From NCBI GenBank assembly GCA_001632435.1, contig KV423936.1:1-64000 (forward strand): 64,000 bases of DNA, read 5' to 3'. How positions within the stretch are numbered: the stretch's first letter is position 1; every line of letters starts with the position of its first letter. The notes under the pieces are model-generated. The model ran no database searches. It had not been told where the DNA came from and was given only the letters and a program-made list of their open reading frames with translations. The stretch comes from Calocera cornea HHB12733 (Eukaryota; Basidiomycota; Dacrymycetes; Dacrymycetales; Dacrymycetaceae). Below, in pieces: positions 31,180 to 43,359 of this stretch. The position numbers and the translations under genes are program-made.

Positions 31180-31301
31180 GGCGAATCATGATATACGCAA
31201 ATGATATTTGTGAGCCATGGTCATCCATGTGCGGGGTTCTCGCTAATGTCGGCTAGTAATACAGTGCCTAGATGCCGAAAATGATACCAACGCCCCGCAT
31301 T

Positions 31302-34300
31302 CTATACCTTCATGTAGCTGAACAGGCCGCCGAGGTCGACCCACTGCCGGCCGCACTTGTCGAGGTGCTTGTTTACGATCTGTAACATCGCGTCCAACAG
31401 CGCGTGATTCGTCGTGAGCAGGGCTTTGACCTCGTCTGCGGGATGTCAGCGCGAGATTGGCAAGAGATGTGAGAGCGCGTACCAAGGCGGGACGTGTTCT
31501 TGCACTTGGCTTCCGCCTTCTTCCCGTCCATCAGCGAGGCGTAGAACAAGATCTGGTGGTACAACATGAGGTCGGTATACTCGAACGACATGTTCCCACG
31601 ACAGCCCGGCCGCATGCATCTCCGACCGTAGACACCCATACTCCTGGTCCGATTGCCGCATGTCGGGTCGTCGCATACCATCCAGCCCTCGTAATACTTG
31701 TTGATGTGGTCCCGGATGGCACGATCAAGCTGTACCTGCAAGCTGGCCGAGTTGATAGATGAGGAGCAGGCGGGACATTTGGGACCATCGACATGTAAAA
31801 TGCAATCCTGTGAACAATGAACATCCTGTGCCTCATAAGTCGACGAGGTGCTTACGTTCTTCTCGGCCATCGCGCCAAACATGAACGATGCCTCGCATTT
31901 GCGGCACCGGATGATCAGAGAGTCGACGTCTTTGAACCGCTCCTTGTCAGGTATTTGCGAGTCGAGTGTGCCGAATAGTGGTTCATCCGCCTGATTACTT
32001 AGACCGCTGCTGTATCGTGCAGGATCCAGCCCAAGACATTCGGCCAGCCTTGCACGATCGGTGCCTTCGATGGGTTCACAGAGACGCTCGATGGGAGGCA
32101 GAATCTGCTGCGACAAATAATGTACGTAGTCTGTAGAGTCGCTGTCAGCATGTTGAGGAAACTAAATAGACAGACAGGAGGCTTACCAATCTGCAACCCG
32201 CTGTTGACCTTGCGGAGGTCGTCCGGGTGATGGGCACGATCCGCCTGTACTGTTCGGGCCGGCTGCCCGTCCTCACTAAGGCAGAAGATATACGGGATGA
32301 CATCTCCACCACGAGCACTGTTCCCGCGAGCCTTCATGCGGAGTGCGACTTGGACATGTGGCTGGCTCTTCCCATCTGGATAGTCCTCTGGATTCTTACC
32401 GAGCCTCTTGAAGATGATGAATTCGTCCATATCGATATTGCCCGATCTCACGTCTTCACCGATCTTTGTAAGATATTCGTGTATACGCTCGACCACTACT
32501 TCAGTAGCCTCTCCGGAGAGAACAAACTCAAGGATAGTCCTGATCAAGGTGTAAGGAATGAATCGACCACTTCCATTGCAAGGCTTACTGTGAAACTGTT
32601 TTGGATAGAGCACAGTACTCTCGGCGCTTCATGTCCAGGCCCTTCACCTCGGTCGTCGTCGTACCGTCCTCTTCAACTTTCAAAGCCGCGTATTTCTTCT
32701 TCTGCAGTAGGAGCAGCCGCTGGAAAATGCCGTCCAGATCGATTTCCAAAAGCTTGTAACGATCGTTCACATGCTTCTTGAACTCGTTGGCGATCTTCTT
32801 CGCTTCTTCCAGGTCCGACACATTGGAGTTGACGAAAACGGAATCGGTATCACCATAGACCACCTAATCGCACGTTAGCTGACATCCTTACCGCCTGTGA
32901 CGATCAGCTCACGTCGAGTTGTAAGCTCTCAGCCAGCTCTCGAGTGTGAGTCAGAATCTCACGGCCTTTGAAGGTGGTCAAAGCCGCAAGCGGCCGAGCA
33001 TAGAAGCGGGAGAATTCAAAGCCAAGACAGCCGTACATCGAGTTTGCTGTCAGCTTAAGGGCCTTCTGGCGAATATCGTATTGCTGCAGCTTCGCTTTTG
33101 AAGCGGACTTATCTTTCATCAAGGTCTTGACCTGTCGTCGCCTGTTGACCAAGGTAGCAATGAGACGCGGCAGGACACCTTGGGGCAAATCGGAGGCCGG
33201 GACCTCCGGAATCTTCTCTTCTTCGCCCTATGCACGGGGTCAGCAAAGAGTACACGAGAAACGAAGCACAACCACAGACATCTTCTTGTTCAGCTCGCTC
33301 GATAGTCGTGAAATCGATGTTGTACTCTTGAATGATACTCGGGTACAAGCTGTTGAAGTCCATGACAAGGATGTACTTGTCCCAAAGGCCGCGCTTCGGC
33401 TCGAACACGAGACCACCTTTGTATTTATCCTTCTTTTTTGTTGCAGCTGGCGCACCACCCTCGATGTCCTCAGCCTCGGCCTTGGCAGCAGCATTTGCGG
33501 CCCGCTTGCCCCACATTTTGTCCGGGACAATGTACTTGAGCCTATGGAACTCGTGCAGCAGAATGTATTCATTGCGTTCGGCGCGGCCACCATTGAGCGT
33601 CTTGTTCCTGGAGACAACGTCAGCATGTCTCGTCGAGCATACTTGAGAGAGTCAACAGCTTACCATGAATTACCGGCCAGGTTGGTCAGTTGACGTGTCA
33701 AGGGCAGGATTTGCACCCTAGCAGCGATAGCCATCTGGAAGAAGGTATCCATCTCGCAATGCCGAACGAAGTGAAGCAGGCGATCGGGCGTGTTGACGGT
33801 GCTATCCATGTACGACGCGGTATCGTCGGGATCGATGTCCTCCCTTTGAATCTTGAGTTGACCTTGGCACATCTCAGTCAGCGACCAGGTTGTGGAAGTG
33901 ATCATGCTCTTTGCGCCATCGCTAGCTAAATCGCAGAGTAGCCGGCCATTGAGGAACTTGATATTGAATCCTTGACGAGAGATATTAGGCCACTTGGCGC
34001 GACGGAAGCGTCCGATGCGAGAGAAATGCTCAGTCTTCAGCTCTCGCAAACGATGCAGAAGGATATCCAGCGAGACGCCCAAGAAATCGTGACCTATCAA
34101 AATGTCGGGATCGTAACGATGGATCGTTGCAAGAAGATTGCCAAGGAGCATGCGTTCATTTTTCATTGTAATGATCTTGGACTTCTCGCTGCGTGCCTTG
34201 TTTTCGAATCCCACGGGGAAGCGATCCAGTGGACGAACGATGGTATGCACTGACGAGGGCAATTTCTCAGGAGGGGTAGGGTCGTCGATGTTCACTATAA

Positions 34301-36348
34301 TGAATCAGCATGAGCGCCGACGGGCACAGGTACGACACTGACCATTTTCCCAAGTGCGTAAGGTTGCGCAGACAATTTCCCGTTTGTTTTCCTTGTGGTT
34401 CACAATAGTTCGGAAGCTCACACTCATCATCGTCAGAGGAGGCAGCTCCTTGGGGGCGGTCGAATCTGGCTCTGGGTTGATGTCTTTCGGATTGGACACA
34501 ACAACCTCGAGCTTGCACCATGAGACCTCACCAGAACGGATCAGGCGCAGCATTGATAGTTGATTGCAATTGCTTACTCCGGTGTGGCTTATTGTCGGCT
34601 CCTTCACCTGCAACCAGCAGGGTCCCATAATCTTCCGCTTAAGCACCAACAGTTCGAAAGCACTAGTGTTAGTGCCAAAGACACGGCTGAAGGAGGGGCC
34701 GGAAACATCCATAGGGATTTGAGGTTCTACTTATCATTCAGCTTCATGGTAGGAGTTGGCTGAGGTTGACATACCATCGAAACCATAGACTACTTTCATC
34801 CATTCCGTCTCTTCTGTCGGGACGCCCGGTTCGCCAAAGGCGTAACGACGTTTCACGAATTTCGCTGACCATTTCTGGATACCTGCCTTGCGGCGTACAT
34901 AATCGAAGTCCTGGAAGACCTCGGCATTGGTTGGCGTCTCATCTGTTTCTTCTCCATCCTCTGTGCAGCAGTGAGAAAACTTTCGTGGGAACTGTTTATT
35001 GTACCTACCAACTTTCCGGTCCCGCTTAAGCACGAACAGGTTCCTCTCGATGTTCTCCACTGTAACGCAGCAGCTGACCCACTTTCCTGTCGGCTTGTCC
35101 ATGACCTTGCCCACGAAGTACACCTTGCCATCGTTCTCGAGATAATCGAGCCAGAAGAATCTGAGAGAACCATCTTGTTCTAGCGCAGATACTTTGCTGA
35201 TTGCAGAGTTTCCCACGGCGGCAGAACCGATGGTGTCGTCCGACTCTGCCTTCACGTTGAGCGTATCTTGCACTGACAGCCAGGAAGGAAAAGCCGACTC
35301 CTTCTTGGCTGGCCGAGGGAGATTGTCCACTGGCTTCAAGGGAGGGAGACGCGACTCTGAAGTATATTTAGCATTGGAAGCGTTCACTCCCGAGATGGTC
35401 CTCACCGTGTTCTTCCTTCTTTACTATGATCGGTTCGTCATCCATCGGCATATCGTCCTGGTAGAAGTTATCGTAAAACGAGTCGTCGTCGGGCATTGTA
35501 AGGTCGTTCAGCTTGCTCGTCACGGCAGTGGACTCAAAGCGAGCTTTCTTGGCCGGACTCCCTATGTTCTCCAGATCGGCGGTGAGATCGTTTCCCCATC
35601 CATCTGGGGCACCATCGCTCGAAGGATGTGCGCCTCTTCGGTTTCGCATGCCGGAGCTGAGGCTGGGTACGTCACTGTAAGGGTCGACTGGGTCGGACGA
35701 GGACGCGATGACGGGCTGAGGTCGGCGATGTGCTGTGAAGTTCGTCGGGGCAGTGGGTCCAGACTTCCTCTTTGCAGGACGCGGACGTGGTGCGCTTGCT
35801 GAGCCAGCTTCCATGGATTGTAGGAGAGATGCCATGAAATCGGACTCCTTCTCCTCGTTGATGACGGGGCGATACGCGCTGATGTCAGGTGTGGCATCCA
35901 CATCGGGTTTGGCTTTCTTCTCTTTCTTGTCCTTTTTCTTTGGCTTCTTGTCTTTGCGTCTGCGGGCTAGTCAAAAGTTCAAGACTGAAAGTCATTAGGG
36001 TTGTCATTCGGCGTACCGTAGTCCTCCTCCCAATCTTCCTCGTCCCCACTGCCCTCGCCTCGCTCCCAGTCATCCATGCCGTTATCGGCATATCCTCCAC
36101 CATCATCGTCTTCAATAAAATCATCTCGCTGAAGGCGTCCCTTTACGACGGCTTTGTACTGGTCTTCATCCAATTCATCGTAGATCTTGCCATCATCCGC
36201 GTCTTCGGTCTCCTGCGTTGACGCGTCAGCCTTGCGTGCAAACTGTACGATACCGATTGCTTACGCGGTATTGCTTCGACCTGGCTGCACCTTGACGCGC
36301 AGCCTTCAGCTCTGCCAGACGATCTAGCTTCTTTGCGCGAGATGCCAT
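31302..36348 (-). CDS. POL1: DNA polymerase alpha catalytic subunit
   Basis: Family-B polymerase that extends primase RNA primers at replication origins and on the lagging strand. The start is [20 protein letters not shown] at 36348; the stop TAG is at 31302. More than ten exons. N-terminal region: acidic motif [16 protein letters not shown] and the DNA-pol-alpha N domain. Then comes the inactive exonuclease-like region ([16 protein letters not shown] near 34080; SDGAKSMI near 33910). Polymerase motif [12 protein letters not shown] lies near 33340-33360, motif [14 protein letters not shown] near 33030-33070, and motif [10 protein letters not shown] near 32840-32862. The C-terminus holds two zinc modules (CRKC...CSQDC...CPAC and CDDPTC...CMRPGC, about 31900-31590) that bind the B subunit. 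No disruptive mutation seen. The neighbouring genes are unrelated in function. Confidence 0.96.
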
Positions 36349-36609
36349 AGCGAGGTGTTAAATGGGAGAGGGACGCTGGGAGGAACGGAATGACCGCACT
36401 CAGGACGCGTCCTGACACACAGAGCGCGTCGCGCGACATTACGGGTCATTCGGCTCCGGGCCGCCCGCGTGCATCTGAAACCTTCCCACAACAGTGTGCC
36501 AGCTAGTCACTGCATCATTTCAACTTCTCCTTGCAACCGCCCAGTGAGTCGCACGCAACAACGACGATGTCGACTCGCTCTGATTGATCTTGCGTGCATA
36601 AATTCAGCT

Positions 36610-37499
36610 ATGTCATCGGTCCAGTTCGCCGTACCGCTCATATTTTCAGCCCACTGCCGACGTCGTCTTGAAATCGTCGGACGGCATCGAGTTTCGCGTC
36701 CACAAGATGTTTCTGGCAGCTGCGTCAACAGCGTTCGAAAGCACATTCCTCCTTCCCCCCATCTCTCGCGCCTCTGATGACACGAGTCTGCCGTCCGTTG
36801 AACTGGTCGAAATTGGGGACGTTCTCGCCCTCATGTTGAGGTACATCTACCCGGTCAACAGGCCCAGTCTCGACTACGGTTCCTTCGACATTGTCAAAGG
36901 CGCTCTGAGAGCCGCCAAGAAGTATGACATGCCAGCCGTCATGTCTGGTATCCGTCCATGTTTACTGGAGTTCGACTTCATGAACTAAGACCCGCACGGC
37001 GTCTACGGCATTGCGAGCAGCCTTGGCTTTATGGACGAAGCGCTCGCGGCCATGCGCAAGACTCCCGAAGTTCCACTCGGGTTGCTACTCGCCTGCGAAC
37101 GCAGTGCGGAAGATATCTCCGGCATGCGCCTTGCTCGCATCGTGAAGTACAGGCAAGCTCTTGCTAACAGTATGAGAGAGTATCTCTGTCAAGGACGAGA
37201 GGCTAAGGGATCACTATGAGATGCCTTTCTGTAGGGAGTGTCAATCACCGTACAACTGGGTAGAGTCTTGGATGCAGTTCTCGGGCGTCGAGTTTCAGAC
37301 CACGCCCAGCACGGTCTCGGCGTTCTCATCTGAAAGGTTCAATGGCATTCGCTGGCAGACACCCGGATGCGCTTGCGAGCCTGAGGGCTTCGCCCTGAGC
37401 TGGGATGGTAGTGGCCTCCTTCGCCTCAAGGGGGGGCTGGACATGCTCGTTGTTGAAGCCTTTGTAGACCTAGAATGGACCGAGTCTGCACCGTTCTAG
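36610..37499 (+). pseudogene. BTB/POZ gene broken by an in-frame stop and a frameshift
   Basis: The BTB fold is clear: DVVLKSSDGIEFRVHKMFLA, VELVEIGDVLALMLRYIYPV and YDMPAVMSGIRPCLLEFDFM (about 36656-36985). The frame then meets TAA at 36986-36988, where relatives continue directly with DPHGVYGIASSLG. The same frame does resume with that sequence and runs to about 37218 (LGFMDEALAAM, LLLACERSAEDI). The last part, from about 37170 on (DERLRDHYEMPFCRECQ ... to the stop at 37497-37499), is in another frame, so a one-base indel or unrecognised intron lies near 37170-37190. Layout and length match the intact BTB genes at 27958 and 53652. The 5' exon is uncertain: an ATG at 36610 is followed by an acceptor-like ttttcag at about 36651. 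A recent pseudogene is the simplest reading; sequencing error is the alternative. Confidence 0.7.
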
Positions 37500-37910
37500 T
37501 ATTCTACTGCTCGCACGCTGATACTTTCCTCCGTCTCAGTGCCGCCGCTACTGTTCTGTTGTAGCGCGACATAGCAGTACGTCCTAGATATGAACCTAGG
37601 CAATCCGATGACGATGATTGGCATGACGAGGAGTGATGATAAATGTACCTGAACAGGGCTACTTTTAGTGCTGCAGCAATTCTAGTGATCTTGGTGCGAA
37701 ACTATCGCAGTCGATGATGGTTTCTGTTGTCAGCTTTCGGAGCACGATCTCATCACACGTCAGGATAGTGCGGAGCATATGCATGTGCAAATATTCATGT
37801 TGTCACCATACTGCATGAATTACATGAACAGGTTTGCGTTCCCAATGTCAGGAACGCCATAACCCAAGTATCCCGCCTCTACCGCATCCTTATCCCCGCA
37901 CACTGCGCAT
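37500..37910. other. Convergent 3' flanks, AT-richer
   Basis: Between the broken BTB gene and the eL33 stop. Probable 3' UTR of RPL33; nothing else recognised. Confidence 0.5.
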
Positions 37911-38520
37911 TCAGATGTTCGAGGGATAGAGCATGATCCTGATGGAGGCACCGAACGCCCGCGGGGGAAGGTTAGAGCGGAACTTGCCCTTGACAACACC
38001 GGAATTGCCGTGCGGACGTGTTACGCGACTGAACCGAAAGTCAGAACGCGGTAGACAAGAAATGCCGACAGGACGTACCCCCAGATAACGCGGACCTTCG
38101 ACCCACGAACCTCCTTTTGTGCCTTGTAGACGTAGGCAACGCGCTGCAAGCAGAAAGAGAATCAGCGTGCTGTTCGTGAATGCAGTGTCAACCATCGTAC
38201 CTTGCCAAGGTAGAACTGCGCGTCCTCCTTGTTGCTGACACCCTCGATCTGGAGGAGGGACGTGTTGGGGCGAGAGTTACGCTTCGCACGCTTGTGCCCG
38301 AGGACACGGCCTTTGCAGTATAGGCTATGCATATGTATCAGTATATTGCTCGTAGTTGCACCTGGGATCCAGGTCGCCCAAGCAAGTCAGGGCAAGGTAC
38401 ATCCACTCTCTCGTCGATCCATCCATCGCCTCCAGCCTTCCTCAGCCTCTCTGCACCTCGCCACTGCCTACCCAGGCGTCCTGCATGTCCAAAAGCGTGT
38501 GCTCACCGTGAGGAAGTCAT
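37911..38520 (-). CDS. RPL33: 60S ribosomal protein eL33 (L35a)
   Basis: Large-subunit ribosomal protein. Four exons on the minus strand. Exon 1 at 38520 encodes only MTSSR before a long intron (about 38506-38332). The next has [20 protein letters not shown] and [21 protein letters not shown]. Then comes [12 protein letters not shown] with [10 protein letters not shown], and a last exon with [37 protein letters not shown] and TGA at 37911. These are the full set of eL33 signatures. A tiny first exon followed by the longest intron is the usual form of fungal ribosomal-protein genes, where the intron often carries regulatory sequence. Confidence 0.95.
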
Positions 38521-39360
38521 CGGATCGGTCGATTGGCGAGTGAGTGTCGGCGGTGGTGTAGGGCGTCGATAGATTTTGGACGATGAGGAGGCCTGCTGAA
38601 TCCGGACACAATTGCAAGGGGCTGTGCTTGTGACAAGCGCAAGAAGTGCGGAAACAAATACACCCGCAAGTTTATCCGCAGGGTAGGTGAGCCTTGGCAG
38701 TGCTGACTCACTCGATTCACATTTCCATACCCCGAGTCCAATTGCATCTGACAATGCAAGAGAGACTCCGGGGCGGTTATTTCTCCACAAATTGTCCCAT
38801 ACTCGCCTGGGAGAGGCAGAGCCCTCCCCGGCTGCGTGCTGGCATCGTTAGCCCGCATCTAGTTTCTGGACAACATCGTGGTGAAGAGTAGCAACACTTG
38901 CGCATTCACGGCTTGCCTTAACATCAATGAACTTCGAACATCAGCAACCACTGTTCATTGATCATGCCGCTAGATGGTGCACAAGCTTCACGTTATTGGC
39001 GCCGTGCGGATTTATCGAGCCCCATCAGTTATCGATGAGGTCGCGTGACCACGTGCCTGCACGAATTCACAGCGCTGACAAGTAAAAACGTGTACAAAAT
39101 GCGATTTCATCATGGTTATACATCGACACAGAGAGACAGGGGTTGTGAATGCCAGCAAGCAGTATGATGGATAACGAGACCAGGTCGTTCAGGAAAACCA
39201 TTGCAGGGAGACATGGGAATGGAACGAGAAATGTGGTCGAGGGCATGATCAGAGCAAGCATTAAGCATTCGTGAGCAGTCGATATGAGAGGAGACGAGCG
39301 GATAGTAAGACTGAAAGAGCGTGAGTCGAGATGACCTAGGTGCCGGGGGATGAACGTCTA
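38521..39360. other. RPL33 promoter and MMS2 3' flank
   Basis: 840 bases between two genes transcribed leftward. The right part is the 3' flank of MMS2 and the left part should hold the RPL33 promoter. No open frame or named element stands out. Confidence 0.45.
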
Positions 39361-39996
39361 TTAGTAGGTCGAACCTTCAGCCGGTTGGGGCAGCTTGCGG
39401 TTAGTCACAGATGCCATCTCTCTGGAGACCTTTCAGTGAGATGAACAGCGACTCAGTGATCGGTACGCACTTCCGCATCTCAACAAGCACAGTCTCGATG
39501 GTATAGTTGCGCTTCCAGTGAGCAAGGACCCCTATCTTGCCAGCTTCGACCTTCAAGCACGCATAAGCACGATATGCTAGACTTAAGCACATATGTAGCA
39601 TACCTGGCCATTGGCAGCAACGAAAGGAAGGTTCACACGGGAGACGAAGGAGATCCGAGGAGGAGAGTCAGGGTATGCCTCGTCACAATGGATCTTCAAG
39701 CTATAGATCCTGTTCTCGTGGACAGTCTGGAACACACGTCAAGGCGGGGATCTAGGCAGGCAGGACGTGATCACGCACATGACCTGGTCCGATGATAGTC
39801 CCATTCCAGTTCGACATGGAGATGTCATCGCTGTCCTCAAGACCGTACGAGCACGAGCCATCGCCAATGCCCTTCTCGCCCTTCTCGAGCTCCTCGAGGA
39901 GGCGGAAGTTGCGGGGAACTTTGGGCGAACAGGGCGATCATGATGAGTGTGCAATCTCGGAGATAATAGGCAGATTGTCTACTCACCGACAGCCAT
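39361..39996 (-). CDS. MMS2: Ubiquitin-conjugating enzyme variant Mms2/Uev1
   Basis: Catalytically inactive E2 variant that pairs with Ubc13 to build K63-linked ubiquitin chains in post-replication repair. ATG at 39996 (MAV, then an intron). Following exons carry [20 protein letters not shown], the [17 protein letters not shown] segment, an [20 protein letters not shown] block, a [11 protein letters not shown] block, then [20 protein letters not shown] and a C-terminal [10 protein letters not shown] with TAA at 39361. The E2 fold is complete. The active-site Cys and the HPN motif of true E2 enzymes are absent, as expected for UEV proteins. Several introns of about 55-75 nt. Confidence 0.93.
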
Positions 39997-40271
39997 GGTT
40001 ACTAGATGGTTGAATCAAGCGCTGACGATGTATGTAGCGAGGTGACAGTCTAAATGATGAGATGACGATGAGTGTCCTAGGGCCGGTATTATGGAATGTC
40101 CACTCACCCAAACGGGAGCAATACACGCAGTCAGAAGCACAGCCCATACTCCAGAGACCCGTATCCGAGCCTTGACGTCCTACTCACCCCTTCGACACTC
40201 GCTTTCCCGGATCACATCTCCTTCTTTCCCCCTTTCTCTGCACCACCTGCAGAACCATCACGCATACAACC

Positions 40272-42915
40272 ATGTTTGCTAAAGTGAACCCGTACGACGA
40301 AATCGTCAGTGAGTGCAATTAGACTGTGCACATGGAGCATGGAGCTGACTGGGTCTACAGCACGGACTACTGACGAGAACCTGACAAGTGAAGATTGGAA
40401 CCTCATTTTGACACTATGTGATAAGGTAACGGATGAGGGAGAACAGGGGTATGTGCAGCCTGATTCTTGTATGTGCAATGTTGACGCTGCTGTTCCAGCG
40501 CCCAAGAGATCACTGCTGCGCTCCTCAAGCGCCTGGCCCACCGCAACGCCAATGTGCAGCTATACTCCCTGTCTCTCGCTGATTCCCTCGTCAAGAACTG
40601 TAAGACGGACCTTCGCCGAGAGATAGCGAGCAAGGCGTTTATGGCGGGGATCGAAAGGATAATCATGGATCGGGTGAGTGTATCTCCTGCATGATGCTGC
40701 GCGTACTGACGATTGACGCAGACGACGCATGACAAAGTTCGGAAGAAGGCTTTGTTTTACATTAAGGAGTGGCTTGAGACGTATGACAATGCGAACGAGA
40801 ACGCAGCTATGATTGACGAGACATACAAGAAACTGAAGGACAAAGGTACGGTCATACCCTCTACTCTATGTCGCGATGGCTGATTTAGAATGCTAGGTTA
40901 TCATTTCGAAGCGCCGGATGAAGCCCCACCGCCTGACGTTTCTGACGAAGCTCGACGAAGAGAGGAAGAGGAATTGCAGCGCGTCCTGCGTCTGTCCATG
41001 GCAGACACAGGCGGGAGAGGAGCCTACCATAACTCTTTTGAGGGTGGCTCCTCTTCAGGCGCCGGGGGAAGTGGCTCCTACAGTGAGCCTGAAACGGCCG
41101 CTACGAAAGCGCAAACTACACGAATGTCTTCCTATGCAGCGACGACGTCCGCGGGCCCGACCAGTCCTGTGCGGAGGGAGCAGGAGTACCAGACCATGAA
41201 CGGGCGCTCCAGCCTCACCTACCCTCCGACCAACGTCTCCGCCGCCGCACCCACACCAGAACCTGCAATTGCTGTCGCGCCAGCAGTGGCAGCAACTTCA
41301 CCACCGCCACCATCTGCAGCGCCTTCCGGCGAGTCAGCCATCTCGCGTGTCCGCGCTCTGCACACGTTCGAGGCGACGCAACGCGGAGAGTTGGCTTTCG
41401 AGAAGGGTGACATTATCAAGGTCGTCGATAGGGCATTCAAGGATTGGTGGCGAGGACAGCTGAGAGGCAAGACGGGTATCTTCCCCGTTAACTACGTGGA
41501 GGTCATGCCCGACCCGACACCGTTGGAGTTGCAAAAGGAGGCCGAGATGGAAGCACAAGTATTCGGTCAAGCAGCCAACATCGACAGGCTTCTCGGCATG
41601 CTGAGGGGACTCGACCCATCAAGAGATAATCTGGCAGATAACGATGAGATCCAGGAGCTCTACCGACAGTCTCTGTCGTTACGGCCCAAGATCGTCAAGC
41701 TCATCGACAAGTATAGCCAGAAGCGGGCTGATCTCATGGGCATGAACGAAAGCTTCCTGAAGGCACGCAAGATGTTTGACAGGATGATGGAGGAGAGTTT
41801 GGCCGTGCACAATCCAGGAGGTGGGTTCTTTGCTAATATGCTGTGGAATTTCTGGATTGAAACTGCGTTCAGTTTCTCTGCTGGATTACAACCGTGCCCA
41901 GCAGGGTCAGACTGGTTATGATCCTCGTGCTTCTGTCTATGGTGGCTACCCCCAGCAAGGATATCCGGGATATGAGCAAGGAGGATACCAGCAAGACCCT
42001 CAATATGCCCAGCAGCCGCAATTTGGCCAGCCTGGTTACAACGCCCAAGGCTACGATGCGAACGCGTACCCGGCTCAACAACCTGGGTACGACCAGTACG
42101 GTCAGCCACAAACCGCAGGTTATCAGTACAATCAGCCGCAGCCGCAGCCCCCCGCTGGACAATACGACCAGGGCCAGGCCGCCTACGGTCAAACCCCGTA
42201 TCCGCAGCAGAACGCACAATATCCGGAGCAAGCTGCGCAGTATCCCGAGCAAAATGCGCAGTATCCCGAGCAGAACGGGCAAGCGGTGGCGCAGGCATAC
42301 CAGGACGAGAACGCACGTGCTTGGGCCGAGTACTACGCCTCACAGGGCCTGGCACCGGACGGCAAGACACCGCTAGCTCAATGGCAGCAGCAGCAGGGCA
42401 GTCAGCCGTCGCAGGGTACTCCTGCACCCGTCGCGGATGCGAATCAGTACGCTCAACCCCAGCAAGCAGCCCAACCGGCGCCTGCCGCCGGCTACCCTGC
42501 TCAAGCCGGTCAACCTACGTCTCCCAGGTCCCGTCCTGTGCCGGATGCTTACGCCGCTCCGCCCTCTGCTCACCCCGGGGCTGCTCAGGCCCCGCCAGGT
42601 CAATACGGCTATGACCAGCACACCTCTCAGCAACCCCAGTACGGTGGCTACGACCAGCAGCAGCCCCCCGCTCAAGGACAGCAGCAATACCCTGGCCCCC
42701 AGCCCGGTGGGCCTCAACGATCCAGCTCGCTCTCGTACCAAGCCCAACCCGCCCCGCATCCTGCGACGTCGCCCCAGCCTGGTTACCCCGCTCAAGGATA
42801 TCCCACCAGCCCTCCTGCAGATCCTTATCAGCAGCAGTACGCGTCTATGCACCAAGGCTTCGCGAATATGGGTGTTGGAGAGCACGGCGCCCCTGCGCCT
42901 CCGACGCAGACGTAA
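40272..42915 (+). CDS. HSE1: ESCRT-0 subunit Hse1 (VHS-UIM-SH3), Gln/Tyr/Pro-rich tail
   Basis: With Vps27, Hse1 forms ESCRT-0, which collects ubiquitylated cargo on endosomes. Exon 1 is 40272-40308 (MFAKVNPYDEIV); the next starts 40361 (TRTTDENLTSEDWNLILTLC), then 40499 on with AQEITAALLKRLAHRN, the VHS core. A ubiquitin-interacting motif RREEEELQRVLRLSMAD lies near 40960-41010. The SH3 domain (VRALHTFEATQRGELAFEKG, WWRGQLRGKTGIFPVNYVEV) lies near 41350-41510. A GAT-like helical segment follows, up to a 52-nt intron at 41821-41872. The last exon encodes about 345 residues of Gln, Pro, Tyr and Gly with few charges, a prion-like composition. All three binding domains are intact. Ends at TAA 42913-42915. 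Confidence 0.93.
42211..42282 (+). repeat. Three in-frame 21-bp repeats in the HSE1 tail
   Basis: Units encode N/A-A-Q-Y-P-E-Q and are followed by a partial fourth unit. The repeat lies inside the low-complexity tail. Confidence 0.8.
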
Positions 42916-43359
42916 ACTTATTCCCCTGTATGAAGTCTCGGTATACTTTCTCTCAGAAACGCTCTTCATGATTGGGTCAAAGAGGGTTCACTCATTTGTA
43001 CATATCCCTTGCTTTCATTCTAAGCGATCGTTTTATAATGTGTGAAGATAAACGTTTGATTCACTCTATGCATGCGATGTCTCAGAGCGCTATCCGGTAG
43101 AATTATCGAAGGGTTATCGTGGAGGACATGAGGTAGCCCCCATGCGGTGGCCAACGCTGCTGCATCACCGAAGTGTGTCCAGGGCAGATGATGCCGCGGG
43201 AGCAATTGACATTGCATACATTCCAGATGGGCCAATGGGAGCACACGCTGACCGGCCACGCCGCGGCGGGCGTATAAATGCGGTCGTCTGGGCTCGTCCT
43301 CGGTCCTCGTTACACGAGTCGCGTGGGCATGTCCACCCCGCTTCCAGCCCTTAATTGGT
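42916..43359. promoter_or_regulatory. HSE1 3' flank and F-box gene promoter
   Basis: The left part is AT-rich 3' UTR. A TATA-like gcgtataaatg at about 43270-43280 lies roughly 85 bases before the F-box gene ATG at 43360 and could set its start site. Confidence 0.5.
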
